From Aurantiacibacter sp. D1-12 (GTDB lineage Bacteria > Pseudomonadota > Alphaproteobacteria > Sphingomonadales > Sphingomonadaceae): a DNA stretch of 64,000 nt. Under the pieces are notes generated by a model, which did not search any database, was not told the origin of the DNA, and was given only the letters and a program-made list of their open reading frames with translations. This document shows, in pieces, positions 62,848 through 64,000 of the stretch; positions within the stretch are counted from its first letter, which is position 1; each line of letters begins with the position of its first letter. The stretch covers positions 95,291 to 159,290 of the forward strand of contig NZ_JAPJZJ010000006.1 of NCBI RefSeq assembly GCF_028858515.1. Reading direction: 5' to 3'. A program made the position numbers and the translations under genes.

Positions 62848-64000
62848 TCACAGGCTGCGAAATGCCGCGTCGGGTGCCTCGTCGCTGCGCTCCAGCAAGG
62901 CCTCAAGAATGGCGATGCGCGTATCGCATGCCTGCGGATGCATGGGCATGACGAGGGTCTGGACCACTTGCTGCTGCTCCAACCCCGTTGCGCCGACAGC
63001 AGCAGTCAGCGCCCACTCGGGCAGTTCGCGCGTTGTTGGAGGATCAAGGCGGCGAGCGAAGGCGCCTTCCAGCGTGAGCGTTGCGGCAAGGCTCTGCTCA
63101 AACCTGATCCAGTCTTCGCGCATTTCCGGAGCGCCGCCTCCGAAGATGCCATTTACAACGGTAACGCAAGTATCGCCGCCTGCCTCGCGCGCGGTGAGCA
63201 GCCACGCGAGCTGAAGGCGCGCGATCTCGATTGTACTTTCACGCGAAGCGACCTGTCGCGCATCAAGGATCGCGCGGCGCACAATGGCCCGGCGAGCCTG
63301 CGCATCGGCAAAGGTGTAACCCATGCGGTCTGCCAGTTCACGGGCCAGCGGCATCGCATTGGCATTGAGCTGCACCCAATCGATATTCTGGCCGAACAGG
63401 TCCCGCGTGATGGCATTGGCGCGCGCAGCATCGATTGGCTCTCCATTGTCAGACGGTCGCTCGATGATCTGCGCCGGTTCGATGACCGCTGGTGGCGGGG
63501 GTGAACGCACCTCATCGTCGCTGGAGCACATGCTCACCAGCACGGCCAGGCCGCCTACCCACCAGAACCAGTACTTGTGCATCTCGAAGTGCCGGAAAAG
63601 CTCCATCGGTGCATAGGTTTGGGAGCCCGGCGGCGGATCGCGATCTTCGATGGGCGAATAGGCGCGGTCATAGGTATAGGGTTCGCGCTCCCATGGGCCG
63701 GGCGGATTATCGGGCGGAAGCGTATCGAGATAGTCGGTCGGGTCGGCATATCCGGTTCCCGGCTCGTAGCCGTCGTTCGCGCCGCCAGCTTCCTCGCCTG
63801 TCTCATCGAAATCGAGCGGCCCCTCTTTCGTGGGTGGCACGGCAGGGGCCGATATCACCACGCGCTCCAGCGCAGCTCCACGCGCAATCTCGTTGCGCAT
63901 GTGCTCGGGGCGCGGCGCTATCAGTTCGGGTTCGGGTTCGGGTTCGGGTTCGGGTTCGGGTTCGGGTTCGGGTTCGGGTTCGGGTTCGGGTTCGGGTTCG
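62848..64000 (-). CDS. Membrane protein with Glu-Pro repeat, unknown function (5' end outside window)
   Basis: The frame is open from the window edge to 62848. The ATG at 63900 is only an internal Met: upstream codons continue in frame through IAPRPEH and then the (Glu-Pro)n run, so the true start is beyond the window. After the repeat come an acidic proline-rich segment (about 110 residues past the ATG), one membrane helix (YWFWWVGGLAVLVSMC) and a soluble C-terminal domain with RDLFGQNIDWVQLNANA and a helix-rich end. No family is recognised. Confidence 0.75.
   Translation of the reverse strand, partial: EPEPEPEPEPEPEPEPEPEPEPEPELIAPRPEHMRNEIARGAALERVVISAPAVPPTKEGPLDFDETGEEAGGANDGYEPGTGYADPTDYLDTLPPDNPPGPWEREPYTYDRAYSPIEDRDPPPGSQTYAPMELFRHFEMHKYWFWWVGGLAVLVSMCSSDDEVRSPPPPAVIEPAQIIERPSDNGEPIDAARANAITRDLFGQNIDWVQLNANAMPLARELADRMGYTFADAQARRAIVRRAILDARQVASRESTIEIARLQLAWLLTAREAGGDTCVTVVNGIFGGGAPEMREDWIRFEQSLAATLTLEGAFARRLDPPTTRELPEWALTAAVGATGLEQQQVVQTLVMPMHPQACDTRIAILEALLERSDEAPDAAFRSL
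63925..64000. repeat. Hexanucleotide tandem repeat (TTCGGG)n
   Basis: At least 12 perfect copies of TTCGGG plus a partial one run to the window edge. On the minus strand, in the frame of the downstream gene, each unit is CCC-GAA, giving a Pro-Glu dipeptide. A change in copy number keeps the frame. Confidence 0.95.

Noticed and set aside
63925..64000. Possible CRISPR or telomere-like array
   Set aside because: The units are perfect 6-base repeats without spacers and lie in an open coding frame, so this is a microsatellite.

Overview
Organism. The window is dense, GC-rich alphaproteobacterial chromosome, most likely from Sphingomonadales and probably the Erythrobacteraceae. The pointers are the end of CtrA, a DivK-type response regulator, a serine palmitoyltransferase next to its own acyl carrier protein (sphingolipid synthesis), an alpha-type DksA with one zinc-finger cysteine, a gene transfer agent (GTA) relic, and a TonB/ExbB/multiple-ExbD set with a TonB-dependent receptor. 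The placement rests on protein features only; there is no rRNA and I saw no tRNA gene. Layout. 1-9.5 kb: end of ctrA with a terminator, trmB, a DUF1501/DUF1800 pair, maeB (TTG start), mutS, two small membrane proteins. 9.4-13 kb: cobalamin adenosyltransferase, a HIG1-type protein, gluQRS, an HNH nuclease, a secreted protein, a DUF4112 protein. 13-20 kb: a peptide-binding lipoprotein, PilZ, DksA, a Sel1-repeat protein, an acyltransferase, a phosphodiesterase, RidA, a HAD hydrolase, DUF3572 and divK. Two CtrA-box-like sites lie here, upstream of pilZ and of the Sel1 gene. 20-23.5 kb: a stand-alone PycTM-like membrane protein, ACP plus serine palmitoyltransferase, an aquaporin, a YqaA-type protein. 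23.6-26.1 kb: the GTA relic. The head of a small-terminase-like gene is joined directly to the tail half of a GTA host-specificity gene and is followed by a DUF2793 gene; the structural genes normally between them are gone. 26-34.5 kb: sodC, queC, hslO-argF-argD, a two-domain cold-shock protein, a fatty-acid-hydroxylase-type enzyme and an OmpA-family porin. 34.6-38.3 kb: ammonium module glnK-amt-glnK and two small enzymes. 38.3-45 kb: rpmI-rplT, an AraC regulator, pheS-pheT and prfC on one strand. 45-51 kb: a TonB-dependent receptor, an aspartyl/asparaginyl beta-hydroxylase-like gene fused by a 4-base overlap to a FeeM-like N-acyl amino acid synthase gene, hisN-like phosphatase and a divergent AraC gene sharing a palindrome. 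51-56 kb: prs, glpX, hom and two exported proteins. 56.3-60.2 kb: tonB, exbB and four ExbD-type genes in a row, the last strongly diverged. 60.2-64 kb: an Lhr-like DEXH helicase and an incomplete membrane protein whose coding sequence runs into a (TTCGGG)n repeat, read as a Glu-Pro repeat, at the window edge. How the parts relate. Most of the window is housekeeping (translation, arginine, threonine and queuosine synthesis, mismatch repair, central carbon). The accessory interest lies in the GTA deletion, the FeeM/hydroxylase pair, the orphan PycTM-like protein, the expanded ExbD set and the Glu-Pro repeat protein. I saw no insertion sequence, CRISPR array or complete prophage. Many convergent genes abut or overlap at their stops, so there is little non-coding DNA.
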